Source: Ophioderma brevispina (lineage: Eukaryota; Echinodermata; Ophiuroidea; Amphilepidida; Ophiodermatidae). From it: 64,000 nucleotides of DNA. Under the pieces are notes generated by a model. It saw only the letters and a program-made list of their open reading frames with translations. It searched no databases and had not been told where the DNA came from. Position numbers and translations under genes: made by a program. The DNA lies in NCBI GenBank assembly GCA_023653785.1, contig JAMKCH010005448.1, forward strand, positions 1-64,000, read 5' to 3'. Positions 1-12,267 of this stretch are shown piece after piece; within the stretch, counting starts at the first letter, position 1; each line of letters starts with the position of its first letter.

Positions 1-1040
1 TCGTTCTAATCAGACATCCGCACCCCGTAAAGAAACATTAAGAGTGCATGCCCTCGCCATTCAAAATTCACCGCTATAAATAGCCATGGGACTGATAGCC
101 GGGTTCGCACAGGGTACCACATTCCATAGGACACAACCTCCTGGACCTATAAATCCAAGGCAAGTTCGTCACAGATGGTGAAGAAACCAGGGAAGAAAGT
201 TAAGGCTACCTGCTGCATATACTGCTTAGACCACAATACTTGTCTGCATTGGATATCAAATCGTTCCAGTTTGAGTGTGAAGCGTGGTGGAGTAGCCTTG
301 CCAGAAAAAGGGCTGCTTCATCATGTACAGCCTAATCTTTTAAAACCCTCAAGAGATAAAAATTCTCGACATCGGCGACCTAATACCTAAAACAACACAA
401 CAAATATATTTCTTTTCTGTTTGATTTGATTTTGGTTTGGGTTTTTTCTTTGACCTTTGGTACATCAACACGGAGTAGAACTCAATTGACATAGATTATA
501 ATAAGATGTGTGGTTCTACTCGCCACGTACCCATATGTAACTTTTATTTTCAAGGTAAGTTCATTTCCGTTGTGTTTTAGATAGTACGGCGAACCCCTGT
601 TTTCATTTTTAGTTGGCTCTTTTAGATGTTACGTCGAACCCCTTCTCAAATTTTAGTAAATTTTTTTGCTTTTCAACGTAGGCCGCACAATTACTCTATC
701 TAAAAAATCAAAATATTATATTTGTCTTTCAGTATCTCTCTTTGCGACCAAGGGAGACGCTCCATGAGAACGGGTTCTTCCAGCTTGACTGGCAAGTTTA
801 TACAAAAGATGGATGGCTACCGGGGGGTGTGGATGGCTACCCGGGTGGTGTGATGGCCTAAACCGGGTGGTACTTGTGATGACGCTACCGATTGGGCTGA
901 GGTTGCACCAACTTTGTATATTGCGCCCATATTTATAATTTATTGGTTCAATCCAAAAAGTAGCTAAAATATAACTGAACACATTATCCGTAAACGGATA
1001 AGACATTTAGGCAAAATTTCTAAGTTTACTGTTTGGTTTT
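1..1040. other. No gene recognised; two small tandem duplications
   Basis: I see no gene here. Two short tandem repeats are visible. At about 576-655 a 38-40 bp unit carrying 'TTTTAGATNNTACG.CGAACCCC' occurs twice. At about 811-885 a 22-bp unit related to GTGGATGGCTACCCGGGTGG occurs about three times. The remainder is AT-rich with poly-T runs, and the short open frames have no family features. Confidence 0.5.
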
Positions 1041-1600
1041 TTCTTTATGCACTTTGGCACTGCACGAAACAATTTGGCTTATCTGATCTTTTTTTGGAAC
1101 TTTTTGGAACTTCTCTTGTTTTTTAGGATTTTCTCATGACAGTAAGCCACAGATCAACTAAATAATTCACTCAAGAAACAAGAAAGACTGTAAAGCAATG
1201 CAAGTAAACTCAATAATAACAAAATGAAACTACAGCACACTGTTTTTGAACAAACCTTTTCAACATTTCAAACTTTCACCTTTATTCTTGTTAAAAAAAA
1301 CACAAAAAACCCTAATAGTGAACAATCCATTCCCCAGCAGAGACCACAAGATTGTGGTTAAAAGTGTACCACATTATTTGTCTAAAAAGTTTTAATTTTG
1401 AAAAAAACAAAAAATTAAAAAACTGAAAAAAATATTTTTAATTTATATGCACATTGGCACTGCACGAAACTATGTGGCTTTCCTGATCCTTTTTTGTACG
1501 TTGTTTAGAAGTTTTTTTCTCATGATCAGTAAACCACACGCACACATTTACTCAAGAAAAATAAAGTAAGTAAAAGCAGGCAAGCAAACTCAGTAAAACA
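1040..1600. repeat. Direct repeat pair, about 170 bp
   Basis: Two diverged direct copies lie about 400 bp apart, near 1040-1220 and 1440-1610. Both run through 'GGCACTGCACGAAAC', then a T-rich stretch, 'TTTCTCATGA', 'CAGTAA.CCACA' and 'ACTCAAGAAA', and end in a CAAGCAAACTCA-like motif. They differ by substitutions and indels. The family is not recognised; they look like old copies of one dispersed element. Confidence 0.65.
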
Positions 1601-1704
1601 CTGAAACCATACCACGCAGATGCTTTGCAATTAACTTTGTGGAAGCTTTTTTAACATGACCCTTTTTTCCCGGATCGGGACCTGCGTATCATTCACTATC
1701 GGCC

Positions 1705-2065
1705 GTGTTAAAAAAACAAATTGAGGGGAAACTTCATGAATGTTTTAGTAGCGATTTGCCTAGTTCTATGTTAGGGCATACTGTTTTGGTTCTCTATCGG
1801 CCCTTGTCTATACTTTCACCTCAGTGGCCCGCCTTACGTTTAGAGAATGCAAAAAGAATATGCCAAAATTTAGGGGAACGATTCATGAATGTTTTAGTCG
1901 CAATTTGCCTTGTCCGGATAGGGCATTGTTTTGTTCCTATAGGCCTTGTTTATACTTTTAACCTGCCGTGGCCCGCTACGTTAGAGAATGGCAAATCGAT
2001 AAAGCAAAAATTGAGGGGAAAGTATCGAGGAATTTTTTAGCTGCAATATTGCCCCTTTTACATGT
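1705..2065. repeat. Tandem repeat, about 145-150 bp unit, 2.3 copies
   Basis: Units begin near 1719, 1869 and 2010 with variants of TTGAGGGGAAACTTCATGAA followed by GTTTTAG.NGCNATTTGCC. Each full unit then carries 'GGGCAT..TGTTTTGTT', 'GGCCTTGT.TATACTTT', 'CCGTGGCCCGC.TACGTT' and 'AGAGAATG'. A 111-codon frame crosses the array, but it is set by the repeat and shows no family features. Confidence 0.8.
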
Positions 2066-2215
2066 AGGACTTGGCACTTTTCATCAAACGTAATGTGTCC
2101 TGACATGCAGAAAGGTAAAATGCAGTGAAACTTCATCATCTTTTCCCCCGAATTTTGTCATCTTGAATTGCATTTTTTAGCTTAGATGGGTTTGGGCAGC
2201 GTTTTTTTTCTTTTT

Positions 2216-2715
2216 CAAAGTTTAGCTGCCGTGGCCCTACATTGGTGAAATTTTTCGCTGCCGTGGTCCTACAAACTTGGTGAAATGTTTCGCTGCCGTG
2301 GCCTACTTGGTGAAGTGTGTCGCTGCCGTGGCCTTCCACGTGAAGTTTCGCTGCCGTGGTCCCCTGCATGTGAAGTTTCGCTTGCCGTGGCCCTGCCACG
2401 TAAGGTTCGCTGCCGTGGCCCATGCCACGTAGAAACTTTCGCTGCCGTGCCCTGACTTGGTACAACGTCGCTGCCGTGGCCTGGCACGTGAAGTTTCGCT
2501 GCCGTGGTCCCGCCACTGAAACTTTCGCTGCCGTGGCCCTAATTGGTACAAAGTCGCTGCCGTGGCCTTGCCACTGCAAGTTCGCTGCGTTGGCCCTGCC
2601 ACGTGAAAACTTGCGCTCCATGGCCCTAATTGGTACAAAGTCGCTGCCGTGGCCGGCACGTGAAGTTCGCTGCTGTGGCCACCCACGTGAGGTTCGCGCC
2701 GTGCCCTGCCACTAT
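2216..2715. repeat. GCTGCCGTGG minisatellite
   Basis: About 17 diverged copies of a roughly 28-30 bp unit built on CGCTGCCGTGGCCCTGCCAC and GTGAAGTTT. Alternating subtypes carry 'ACTTGGT' or 'ACGTGAAG' spacers. Overlapping frames on both strands translate into short repeated peptides (for example GHGSE-like). These are by-products of the repeat and not a gene. Confidence 0.9.
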
Positions 2716-2755
2716 GTATCTTGCCCAAATTTTTTGAAGTAGCAGACGGGACGTT

Positions 2756-3645
2756 ATCCCACTAGTAGGTGATTTAAAAACCGAGAAGCGGCTCTCCTCA
2801 TGTGAGAGAGCTAAAAATGGACAAGTGTGCCGATGCGATCTGATTTTGATCTAGGACACTTTCCGGTAGCGTTACACTTGGTGTGTAACAAAAATGTAAC
2901 ATGCGCAGGGGTCAGAAAGCCGGCCTGAAGCGGCTGGGGCCTGGTTCGGGACAGAACGTATATATTAAGAGGGATGGTATGTCTGACAAATACGATTACG
3001 AAAGTTTTGAATTACGGAAAGACAGGAAATGACCTGGTTCACCTTCCTTCCTCTTTACAAAGAGATCACCCACCCTAATCCAATAGGTACACTGTTGTAA
3101 ATCGACAACGTCCAATCGGAACCGTTGTATGCCCACGCAAGCGAAATACGGTAGGACTGGAACATACCCGGTTCCTTTGTCTTTACCAAGAGATCACCCA
3201 AGATCCAATATGTACACTGTTGGGTGAAAATTCACTAGTCCAGGCGGACCCGCCTGTACTGCTGGCCACGCCAGCGAAATACGTTAAGACCGGAACATGA
3301 ACCGTTGTGTAATTTTTCGGCTTTTGGGTATTACATACTTGCGCCAACCTTTTTTTCGGCGCAGACCCGCCATTTTTCCCACTAGAGGATGATTTTACCG
3401 AGAGGGGCCCTCCGCTGGAGAGAGCTAAATGGACAAGTGCCGGAAGCGAAATCTGGATTTTTGATCTAGGGCGCTTTCGGTAGCGTTACATTGGTTGTGT
3501 ACAAAAGTAACATGCGCAGAGGTCGAAGCAAAGAGCCGGCCTGTATGGCTTGGGCCTGGCTCGGACCAGAACGAATATATTAAAGGGATGGTATGTCGAC
3601 AGACCGATTCACGAAAGTGAATACGGTAAGACGAACATGAACCTT
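2756..3645. repeat. Direct duplication of a 255-265 bp segment with a second repeat between the copies
   Basis: Copy A (about 2756-3010) and copy B (about 3376-3640) share, in order, 'CCACTAG', 'GAGAGAGCTAAA.TGGACAAGTG', 'TTTTGATCTAGG', 'GGTAGCGTTACA', 'GTAACATGCGCAG', 'AGCCGGCCTG' and 'GGGATGGTATGTC'. Between them a second sequence is doubled (about 3028-3150 and 3165-3310), each copy carrying 'AGAGATCACCCA', 'GGTACACTGTTG'-like and 'AGCGAAATACG'. The overall order A-x-x-A suggests nested tandem duplication. No coding content. Confidence 0.8.
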
Positions 3646-5685
3646 GCAATAATAAATATGAATTTGAGCATAAATACGAACAACTAGTAAGTATTAAAAA
3701 GTTTAAAAAGAAATAATAAATAACAAATATACGAACAAGAACGAACAAAATTAATGAACAATAACATAAGCTTTAATACTAAAAATGAGCAAAATATAAC
3801 AAGTATTAAAACTAAAAGTAATAACAAATTAATGAACGACATAAAACCCGATTTAAAATGAAAAAAAAATGACAATAACCTTAAAAAAGAAATACGAAGA
3901 CAAAATGTTTTTAAAACATTATAAAAATAAAAATAGACATGTGACAAAAAAGCGACCAAAATAATAAATTTAACCAATATACATAAAAAAAAAAAGTGTC
4001 GAAATGAACAAAAAACAATATCCATCACTTTTAATATAAAAATAATTAAATATTGTTTTTTTTTAAGTTATTTTTTTTCATTTTTTAATTTGGGGAAAAT
4101 GAAAACTAGAAAATTGGATGGGTTTGTTTGGTGGAAGGGGTGATTGCAAACACCCTTGTTAAATCTGGAACCCTGGCGTTGTTCCGCACAAAACCAACAC
4201 CCTAACCTTGGTAACCCACCCCCCCCCCCACCCCCAATCCCCCCCGACCGCAACCTCGAAAGCCGAGAACCGCGAAATTCTAGTTGTTTTTGGGGCAATC
4301 GGGTACATGCCCATTAGGCGTCAAATAACAAGCTCCTTCTTTATCAACCATTTAGCAAATTAGCCTCTAATTATGCAAATTATAATAAGAGGTCCTTGGT
4401 CTCACAGTTATTTTATATACGGAAGGTCCCCCTTGGATCAATTCAAAATAACACTTCAAATCTGGTTAAACTTAAAACTAGGCATTCTTTTTTATACGAT
4501 TTTGGTGGTCATAAATTCAACCGAATAACGCAAATGTATGCAAATTAGGCCATATTTATGCCAAATAATTAACTTGATAGTGGCAACTTTTTAATGTAAT
4601 GAATTGAAGTCTCATTCATCGTACTGTACTCAATAACCTTTCAAATTTGGTGAACAATTTGAACAAGGCATTGATTTTTTTATGCCATTTATAGGCGTTT
4701 AATAAAATCAAAGGTACAACATAGTATAAACCCCTCCTTTGTTTAATAAGTAAAGGGTCAAAAGCTCATACAGTCCAAATGTCTTGTGAATCACGTTGTA
4801 AAGGTAGCTGAAATGTAACATTGACCCCTCATTGAAAAATTGCTATTCATGCAAACCAACTCCATTTAATGGTTTTACAAGAGCAGCAGCAACCCTCATT
4901 TATTTCTGAAATCAAGGGTCACTATCAAGGGTAAAGGTCTGTTAAAAAAACCTATCATTGACCACAACAAAGGCAACTCCAAAATCCACCCCATCAGCTG
5001 TTTCTCCCAAACATTGCCGCCCCTCAATAAACAAATCCCACCCCCTAAAATGCCGAAAATAACATTTCCAATTCTTATCTGGCAACAAAAGATTAATAAA
5101 TCACCAAGTATTTTCTTAGTATAGCTTCATTTGTGGTACACACTTACACATTTCTTTTAATTACCTTTTATGGGGCGTACAAAATAACGCTTCATAATTT
5201 CCTTATATTTCCCTATAAATAATAACCTAATTTTGTATTGCTCCTCATAACAAAATTCAACTTTCACACCAGACAACGAAACTGTTTCTACTATATTCTT
5301 GGTAATTTTCATATATATCTATTTTTATACTTATTCAAAACACTTTGTTCTAAAAACGTTGCAATAAAACTTTCCTCTCGCGAATTCATCTGATATTGTG
5401 TCTATACCGTTCTTCTTTCTTACAAATTATTTCCCACCCACATAGAACACCCCAACAAGACTCACTCCTTGGGGCGCCCCTTTCCTTTTTAAAGAATTTT
5501 ATTTGAATTCAACCGGCATCTTGTTGTAACAACTGTCCGGTAAGTGTGATTTTTTTTTTCTCGAACATTTTCGTAAGGTAGACGTAATAGGATAAAAGCT
5601 ATGTTAAAACCTGGTCACAAGCCTCACTAAACACGGTGAATAGAGATCCACTAACAAACATCTTCTTTCTCTTTGATAAGTGGAG
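3646..5685. other. AT-rich stretch without a recognised gene; diverged 215-bp repeat
   Basis: About 3650-4060 is very A-rich on the + strand, with no family signal. C-tracts lie at about 4208-4245. From about 4316 to 4700 a roughly 215-bp sequence is doubled in diverged form: each half carries a 'TTCAAATNTGGT.AA' motif, then 'AAC.AGGCATT', a T-run, and 'TATNNNATTTNNGG'. A donor-like GTAAGTG follows CTGTCCG at about 5538, but no reading frame leads into it. Confidence 0.4.
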
Positions 5686-5865
5686 TATGTACAGGCGGGT
5701 GACACTGTGTACAAATGCCGAATTGAATATTCGAATAGCGATATATAGCGCCACCAATTACGATAATAACTAATACCTCTAATTTAGCATATGACGTAAC
5801 GTACATCACACCGCGCCACGTACGACGCCCGGCGATCCATAAAGTAACATATTTTATGCAGCATG
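5686..5865 (+). mobile_element. Partial diverged copy of the GATGCAACGAG foldback element (core only)
   Basis: Shares 'CAGGCGGGTGACA.CTGTGTACAAATGCC', then an ATTCGA-like stretch, 'TAGCGCCACC', 'CGCCACGTACGAC' and 'GGCGATC.ATAAAGT' with the core of the element at 37932-39031, in the same orientation. The flanking 44-bp units of that element are absent. An isolated internal fragment indicates an older insertion or an internal-deletion relative. Confidence 0.6.
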
Positions 5866-8285
5866 CCTTTCAGGGCCGATTTAGAGGGGTTTTTACATGC
5901 ACAATGCATGTAAAATTGGCCATGCATGTTAAAATTTGCTTGCATGCAAAATTTTGTGTTTTTTTCAGCCATACTTTCAAGGAAAAATCAAATGGTGCAT
6001 GTGAATTTTTTTCCTAATCGACCCCTGCAGTATGGCTCCACTTCGATGATGAGTGTCCTATCCCGATTTATTATGATCCTGGTTATATCTAGTCCGTTCA
6101 AAACCAGACCTCGAGCGCGCAGCGGCGAGGTCTGGGAAAAATGTATTCAAAATGCTTTAGGTATTTCTTTAACCGTACAATTGAATAGGCTGCAGGTAAA
6201 AAAAGTTTTCCCGCAGCAACACGATCCCCTACCCTATATTTGCACATTTAGCCCTCGAACGAATTCATAAAATACCCGAGACGATCCTGAGTCTGATATT
6301 TCACCCTAATTACAGATTTTTTTACCTTTGCCATGGTCAGGAAAATCCACGGAATAAATTTGCTTCTCAAATCCCCCCCTAAAATGTCCCCGTGCGAACC
6401 AACAAAACTGACGGACTGCTGACTACCGCTGGTTCCTGCGTCTTCGGGCTTCCTTCATGGCTCAGACTAATGACTATGTCATTGTGAAATGTTGCATGAA
6501 CCATCGTAACGTCTTACTTCCTGACCTTGCGAGAGGTCAGTCTCCACGGGGATTTCCTTGTGCATACGGGTTTTACATTTGAAGACTTTCTGTAACCAAA
6601 ACAGCAGATAGAGACATAATTTGCTAGTGGTGTGTGAGAATAAAGGTAGAGTCAATGCATCTGTAGGATCGAATAGTGATTAATTTAAACTAAAACTTTC
6701 GTAAATTAGATCATTTCTCACCCTCGGGCTTCGCCCCTTACCTGGCATAGTTTTCCAAGGTGAGCAGTTGATCACTAGTTATCCCACTAGTAACAGTAAC
6801 ACTCCAGTAACGCAACAGTCTTTGACCTGTGAGGTCATGACTGGATTAAGGTGGTGGCAGTGTCACCAATAGATGTCTGAAGTTTTGTATCGACCCCTCA
6901 TTACCCGTAGGAAAATTGCAATGCTCCAACTTGCACAAGGCATCGGAGTGTCTCCTTGCTATCCCCGGTGCAAAAGCTACGGCACCCGGTCAAACGCTTA
7001 CTCGCCAATCAACAAACTGTTATATACCTATTCAAGCTACTAAAGACTGCTATTTAAAGTCATTCATACCGTTAACCATCACACTGACTGGAACTATCTA
7101 CCAGAAGAAATCACCAATATCACCGACCATAATCACTTCACAGCAAGCAATGCGCAATCACTATACGCTGCGTCAGTAATTCTGAAACAAAATTCTGGCT
7201 ACCTGCGCGTAAACCCGGAAGTGTGTGACGAACGCTTTGACAACGGAGCCATACGCATTTCAAAGACCGCGCTCGTGCCATTTTCTTTGCAGAAATTATG
7301 ACGGCGATTAACGTCAGTACAACATACTCTTTGCGCACATCAACCCTAGTGGTCGAACAAGTACCCTTTACGAACCCGATATTACTGAACGGGAACATGG
7401 ACAACTTATGTTGCTCTTCAAATTCCTTTTTAGAAAGTACTTACAGTTTCCTAAAGCTCCACGCATAGTAAAGCCAAGTATCAAATCTATGAATAGTAAC
7501 TAGTCTAATTGTTTAGGGTACACGCCGAAAATGCAATGAAATACTTACTCAAGGTACTGGCCCACGCTGCAGTCTCACGTTTGAGCATGGGTGTCTACAT
7601 CTTTCGGTGACCATCCGGGAATGCGCGGTCAAAATTTGCATTTGAATGTGAGTCATATGCAAATCGTATTGGTGTTGCTGTGCAGGAGTTAAATTAGCAT
7701 CCTGGCACGCTGGCACAACGAAGTTGCGATGCAGCGCCGCCATTGGAATACAATTTTTTGTTTCAAAACAGAAATTTGAACAATTATAGTACACATCCTT
7801 TCTAAATTCTTTTAATCTTAAATATTGTGTATTTTGTATGGAAAATCTTTTACTGATAAAATTCACTGCGTCTCGTGTAAACAGAATTATTACACTTCTA
7901 ACTAGACTGGCTAAACGCTGTGATTCTTGACTTAGCACAGTGGTTGCTTGTGACCGATTCATATGCTTCCCTTCTTGTGTTCCTGCAATATTCGCATTCA
8001 CCTAAAGCTCCAAACTGAGCATTTGGAACGAACGTAAATTGCCACATGGTGATCGGCGGCCTGTCGCACCAATAGCCAGATGACCTGACTCTATAAGTCA
8101 GTGCCGTAGAGCGTTTTGTTTCCAATTATAACCCTCGATAGATGTAAACACTGGCCGCGCTGCGATAGAATCCATGGATAGAAAGCCTACGAAATTTTGC
8201 CGTTTTTCCCGTCAAACTAAAGTGATCGCATTGATAGTAAATCCCCCGTGTTGGGCACTCATGTGTAATTTTTGTAATCACGCGC
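5866..8285. other. No gene recognised
   Basis: No supported gene in 2.4 kb. The longest frame, about 150 codons on the - strand at 7549-8001, begins near a splice-acceptor-like 'ATATTGCAG' but shows no domain, signal peptide or repeat, and could be chance. At about 7170-7200 a segment reading CAGTAATTCTGAAACAAAAT recurs inverted at about 24130-24165, so at least part is dispersed repeat. Confidence 0.4.
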
Positions 8286-8289
8286 GTGA

Positions 8290-8560
8290 ATTGACTTTCA
8301 AAAATGACCCTAAGCTAGGATTCCAAAACCTCTTTCAAACCGACCCTAAAACAAGGATTTTACCCAAGCAAAGATACCATAAACGAGGATTCGGATGAAA
8401 TATATACCCAAAACAAGGATTTTACCCAAGCAAAGATTACCCCAAGCGCGCCCTAAGCGAGGACTCTGATGAAATATATAGGGTCTACCCAAACAGAATG
8501 ATAATGCTCAAAACACCAAATGGGACTTGGTATGAAATATATTCCCTAAACTAAGGATTG
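8290..8560. repeat. Degenerate CCCTAA..GAGGATT tandem repeat
   Basis: Irregular copies of 'CCCTAAACNAGGATT' followed by TTACCCAAGCAAAGAT and 'GATGAAATATATA' recur at least four times. The motif returns at about 9820-9955 in both orientations around a perfect palindrome, so this block and that one may be the ends of a single foldback-like element that also holds the 155-bp array between them. Confidence 0.65.
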
Positions 8561-8589
8561 CCATTGCAACTGGACCAAGGGAATCTTTA

Positions 8590-9195
8590 CTTGACCATTC
8601 TGGACCGAAATAGCTGATTTGGGTTCCAGGCAATGCTCAACAACCATTGATACACAGAAAACACAAGGGAGCAAAAACCGGGAAATCTAAACAGGCTGTC
8701 AACCATCCAGAGTGATCACTTTTCTTTTCAAAAAAATCATAATTTTGACCATTTTAAACCAAAAAGCTAAAATGAGGTCCAGACAATGCTCATCAATCAT
8801 ATAGAGCCACAAGAGCGAAAACATCAGAAATCGTCTGGGAAAACATCCAAGGTACTCCACTTTGTTTTAACATTGACCCATTTTGGACAAAAATAACCAA
8901 CATGGGTGTCGGGGCCAATTGCTTGAATTACCACTGACATAGAAAGAAACCGAAACCACGGAAATTCCACCTCAAAAACTTCTAGAAACATCCAAAGTGT
9001 CTACCTTTTGTTTAAAAATCGTTATTTGATCGACATTTTGAACCAAAATAGCTGATTTGTTCCAGGCAATGCTCATCAACTATTGAACCCACGAAGCCGA
9101 AAACACCGAAAACATCCAGAAACCATCCAAAAGATAACTTTGTTTTGCAAATCATTATTTTGACCATTTATATTTTGACCAAAATAGCATTCACG
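8590..9195. repeat. Tandem array, about 155-bp unit, about four copies
   Basis: Each unit carries 'TTTTGACCATTNTGNACC', AAAATAGCTGATTTGGGTTC, 'CAGGCAATGCTCATCAA', 'GAAAACA..GAAA' and 'CATCCAAAGTG..ACTTTGTTT'. The units diverge by tens of percent, so the array is old. At about 9865-9882 the 'AAATCAGCTATTTTG' piece occurs in reverse orientation beside the palindrome at 9893-9908. Confidence 0.8.
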
Positions 9196-9819
9196 AAATC
9201 ATGCTTTAATGAAGAAGGTATTTTTAAATGTGGATTTATAGTTGAGCATCATTTTTCTACTGATTATCATTGTTTATTACATTTATGTTTTATCAGATTT
9301 TCTAATATTTATATGACCCGCTTGAATGATATTAGTAACGCAATGAGCCATAACAAAATCCGAAATCGGGAAATTAAACATAGAACGGCTCACCAAACCC
9401 CCGCTCAAGTTGTGACACACGCCTTTCTTCGCCGGGGCCGGGTAAGCAAATGGGAAAGTGACGATGGACTGGTATATCCAGGGATATATCGGCGATAAAA
9501 GATGGCTTATGATGAATCTTTGATATCAAATCGAGCTTTCAATTATAACAATTATTCTGGAGTTAGTGACTCGTAATTTTTTTTCACTTTTGTCTATCTT
9601 GCGACAGTTTTAATGCTCGATGTAGTTATCGACGGACGAACTCATCTGTTAATACGGTAATTCCGGGGATAAAAATTAGAAAGCCAGACGGTTTGCAGAT
9701 GCCAACCTGTAACGAGTGTACACAAAACGGGCGACAAAAAATGGTTGGTAAATTGTAAAAACGCGGTATTAGCCAATAAGTAATGAATATGTCACGTAGT
9801 TGGCTCATTTTTAACAAGT
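9196..9819. other. No gene recognised between the array and the palindromic block
   Basis: A 117-codon frame spans 9145-9498 on the + strand. It has no recognisable domain and overlaps the end of the 155-bp array, so I do not call it a gene. A GGATATATC palindrome-like stretch lies near 9480. Confidence 0.35.
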
Positions 9820-9960
9820 ACCCAAGCGAGGATAGTCATATTAAAAAACACCCTTTCTTATGCTAAATCAGCTATTTTGAGACCCTAAACGCGGATCCGC
9901 GCGGATCCTCGTTTTGCCTTCAAAATCACCCTAAATCCGCGTTTTCTTTCACGCGGGTGC
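9820..9960. repeat. Palindromic block with a 16-bp perfect palindrome
   Basis: GGATCCGCGCGGATCC at 9893-9908 is its own reverse complement. It is embedded in CCCTAAACG..GGATC and inverted GATCCTCGTTTTG motifs that match the degenerate repeat at 8290-8560. It sits next to an inverted fragment of the 155-bp unit. This looks like the turn-round point or end of a foldback repeat. Confidence 0.7.
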
Positions 9961-11510
9961 TTACAAGTATTATTTCGAGTGGCCCCCCCGGGGAAATCCC
10001 AAAGTGCCTTAAGTTAACTAATCCCTATTGATATTGCTCAATGGGCATATGTGTGACCAACCGTCTACATGCATTCTTGCTTCTGGATAATTGGGTGACA
10101 TTAATGAGTTGTGTGTTTCGCGGGCCTACCATTTAGCCGCAACCCAAGTTGTAGCCCTCAGGGGCTATGGGGATAACAACCCGGGTTGCGTACCGAAACT
10201 ACATTCAACCCTATCGCTTTGCTTCTTTTGGGTCGTTGGATAGTTTCTACAAGACAAGACAAGGCCACAATTACTAAATTCTTAAACCACTGCAGCTATC
10301 AAAATCTCACACCGTTTGCAGGCAGAAAAATAAATTTTCTTTTGCGCACACCGCTTCCTGTACGCGTGGCTCCAGCTCGGGAGTGTTGTAGTCTTTCCTA
10401 CACTCCTGCAGATAGGTGTTCAGGCTGTAGAATTTGGCACCTGCGAAAAGTTGCACACTCAACAAGATGCAGATTCAGTTCCAAACCGTAAGTTCTCGCA
10501 CTATTCAATCATCGGGCTTATTCGTTTTACATTAAACTATTATACCTGTAAACTTTTTTTAAAATAGTTAACAATCGGGTAATACTTGCCGTTTCACATT
10601 TCAGAGACTAAACCAAAACATACTTTCATGACTTTCTCCAACTCTCACCTGCAGCAGCTGCAAAGTAATCAATCACTGATTGAATCAATTTGCCCCGCAA
10701 GCACTTTTCATTTTGTAGGGGTACCTTTTACAAAACATCACCATAAATAACTTTAGTTTATAAAATACACTTTGGGATTGAATGCAGATTACCGATAGTA
10801 TTTAATTTCTTTATTGTTTTACCCATGTTCTCATATAGAGTTGAAGAAATTATGTTCATAAATTTAACCACCAAGCAATCTGGGAAAACCATACTACCTG
10901 TACTGAAATATTGACGAGTCGTAATTTGCATATATATCAGCGGCTATCATAATTGGTTAGAAGTAATACCAATCCTCCTTTTTCAGCGGGACAATTTCCA
11001 AATATGGGCATAATATTTATCCAATACAAAATCTAGATTCTCGTAGGCAAATAGTTTAGAAAGCTACTGAAATGTAAATTTAATTATTCACAGCCTCTAA
11101 GAACATTATTTTAATTATAAAATAATTTAATTTTTAAATATATACTATTTTGTTATGAAAATAACTGTAATGGAGGTTCCTACTTCCATCCATTTTATTT
11201 TAAAGAGACTTGAGAACACAGGCGAACATTTCCAGAAAGAAGCGCCCCAATTTTTTTCTAACCCGTTTTTGTGTAATAAGATAATGATTTAGTATTTTCT
11301 GTTGTGCACGACAGAACCAATGTGTGCTTTTCTTTATTGACGATTACGATAGCAGGTAAAGTACAAAAGGCTTTCTTTTTAACTTGTCTGTCCAATAAAC
11401 CTTCGAAAACGTTCTCGGTAGGTGTTCTACGACCGATCAAGGACAAATTGAGAGAAATTTGTATCCTCAAAAAAATCTCCTGCTGCACTCTAACCCTAAC
11501 TGCCTTTTGG
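9961..11510. other. No gene recognised
   Basis: AT-rich below 11.2 kb. A Cys-containing 101-codon frame at 10186-10491 ends just before a GTAAGT-like donor (CCGTAAGTT, about 10489). Without an acceptor, homologous feature or neighbouring exon I do not call it an exon. No repeat family was recognised. Confidence 0.35.
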
Positions 11511-11690
11511 TTTCTAGCCTATCTCCAGAGAAGGGAAATGCAATCAAGGGGTAAGGGGATAGAAACTAAAGAAACCTGAAGGGCCCTGGCGGGATTCGAA
11601 CCCGGGGCCCCCGGCCCACCATTCCATATGACCAGGCATGGCAAGCCACAAGGGAGTCGCGCTGGCCCGGCCAGGATTCGTGCCCATATG
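11510..11690 (-). mobile_element. tRNA-like SINE head (B box intact)
   Basis: Read on the - strand, GGTTCGAATCC (a perfect RNA polymerase III B-box match) follows, at tRNA-like spacing, a TGGTCATATGG stretch resembling an A box. The acceptor-stem ends do not pair, so this is not a functional tRNA gene. It is more likely the tRNA-derived head of a SINE whose body continues to lower coordinates. The source tRNA cannot be assigned. Confidence 0.5.
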
Positions 11691-12267
11691 AGTGTGTGTG
11701 CGATTACGTCATCGCATCTTCTTGGACGTAGTGATTTCCCCACCAGTCATGAGTTTATTGGTGTTGAGGGTGTCAAGGATAGGCCACAATCCCCAGCTAT
11801 GCCAAATCCACACTGTTGTGACAAGTATTTACCGATGAAAATCTACATTTGTCAGGGATAAAATCATGCCCCAATTTGGCAAGTGATTTTGGTTTAGGGC
11901 AAAAAAAGCAGAATGAGAGCGTTCTGTCATTACAATTTTGGTCAAATTTGTACATGGAAACCAGAAGAAATCTGTTCCAGATTAAACAAATACATTATTC
12001 GTCTTCTTGATGGTCAAAATTACTTCACATCGAAACTCAATCTGGCTACATTTTCATATCACATGTAATCTACGAATTAGCATTGGCGTTTATTCGTATA
12101 AGAGGTTGCGCATTATCCAGGAAAAATCCACTTTGATGTGTCGTGGACTGAGGCCCACATTCTTGAATGGCTTCACCTGAAGATCGACGGCCATTCATAA
12201 GATTTAATCCGTTCACAGGTGTGAACCAGTAACCTATTGATGAACATTCATAATGCGTATAATCAGA
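11691..12267. other. No gene or repeat recognised
   Basis: About 580 bp of AT-rich DNA with no supported frame and no match to the repeats elsewhere in the window. Confidence 0.3.

Noticed and set aside
2136..2742. Several 70-160 codon frames with repeated GHGSE or RQR peptides
   Set aside because: Translations of the GCTGCCGTGG minisatellite in different frames.
7549..8001. 150-codon - strand frame with an acceptor-like GCAG near its start
   Set aside because: No domain, no matching donor, and frames of this length are expected by chance in 64 kb.
11580..11660. Functional tRNA gene on the - strand
   Set aside because: The B box is perfect but acceptor-stem halves do not pair and the A-box region is weak; a SINE head explains it better.
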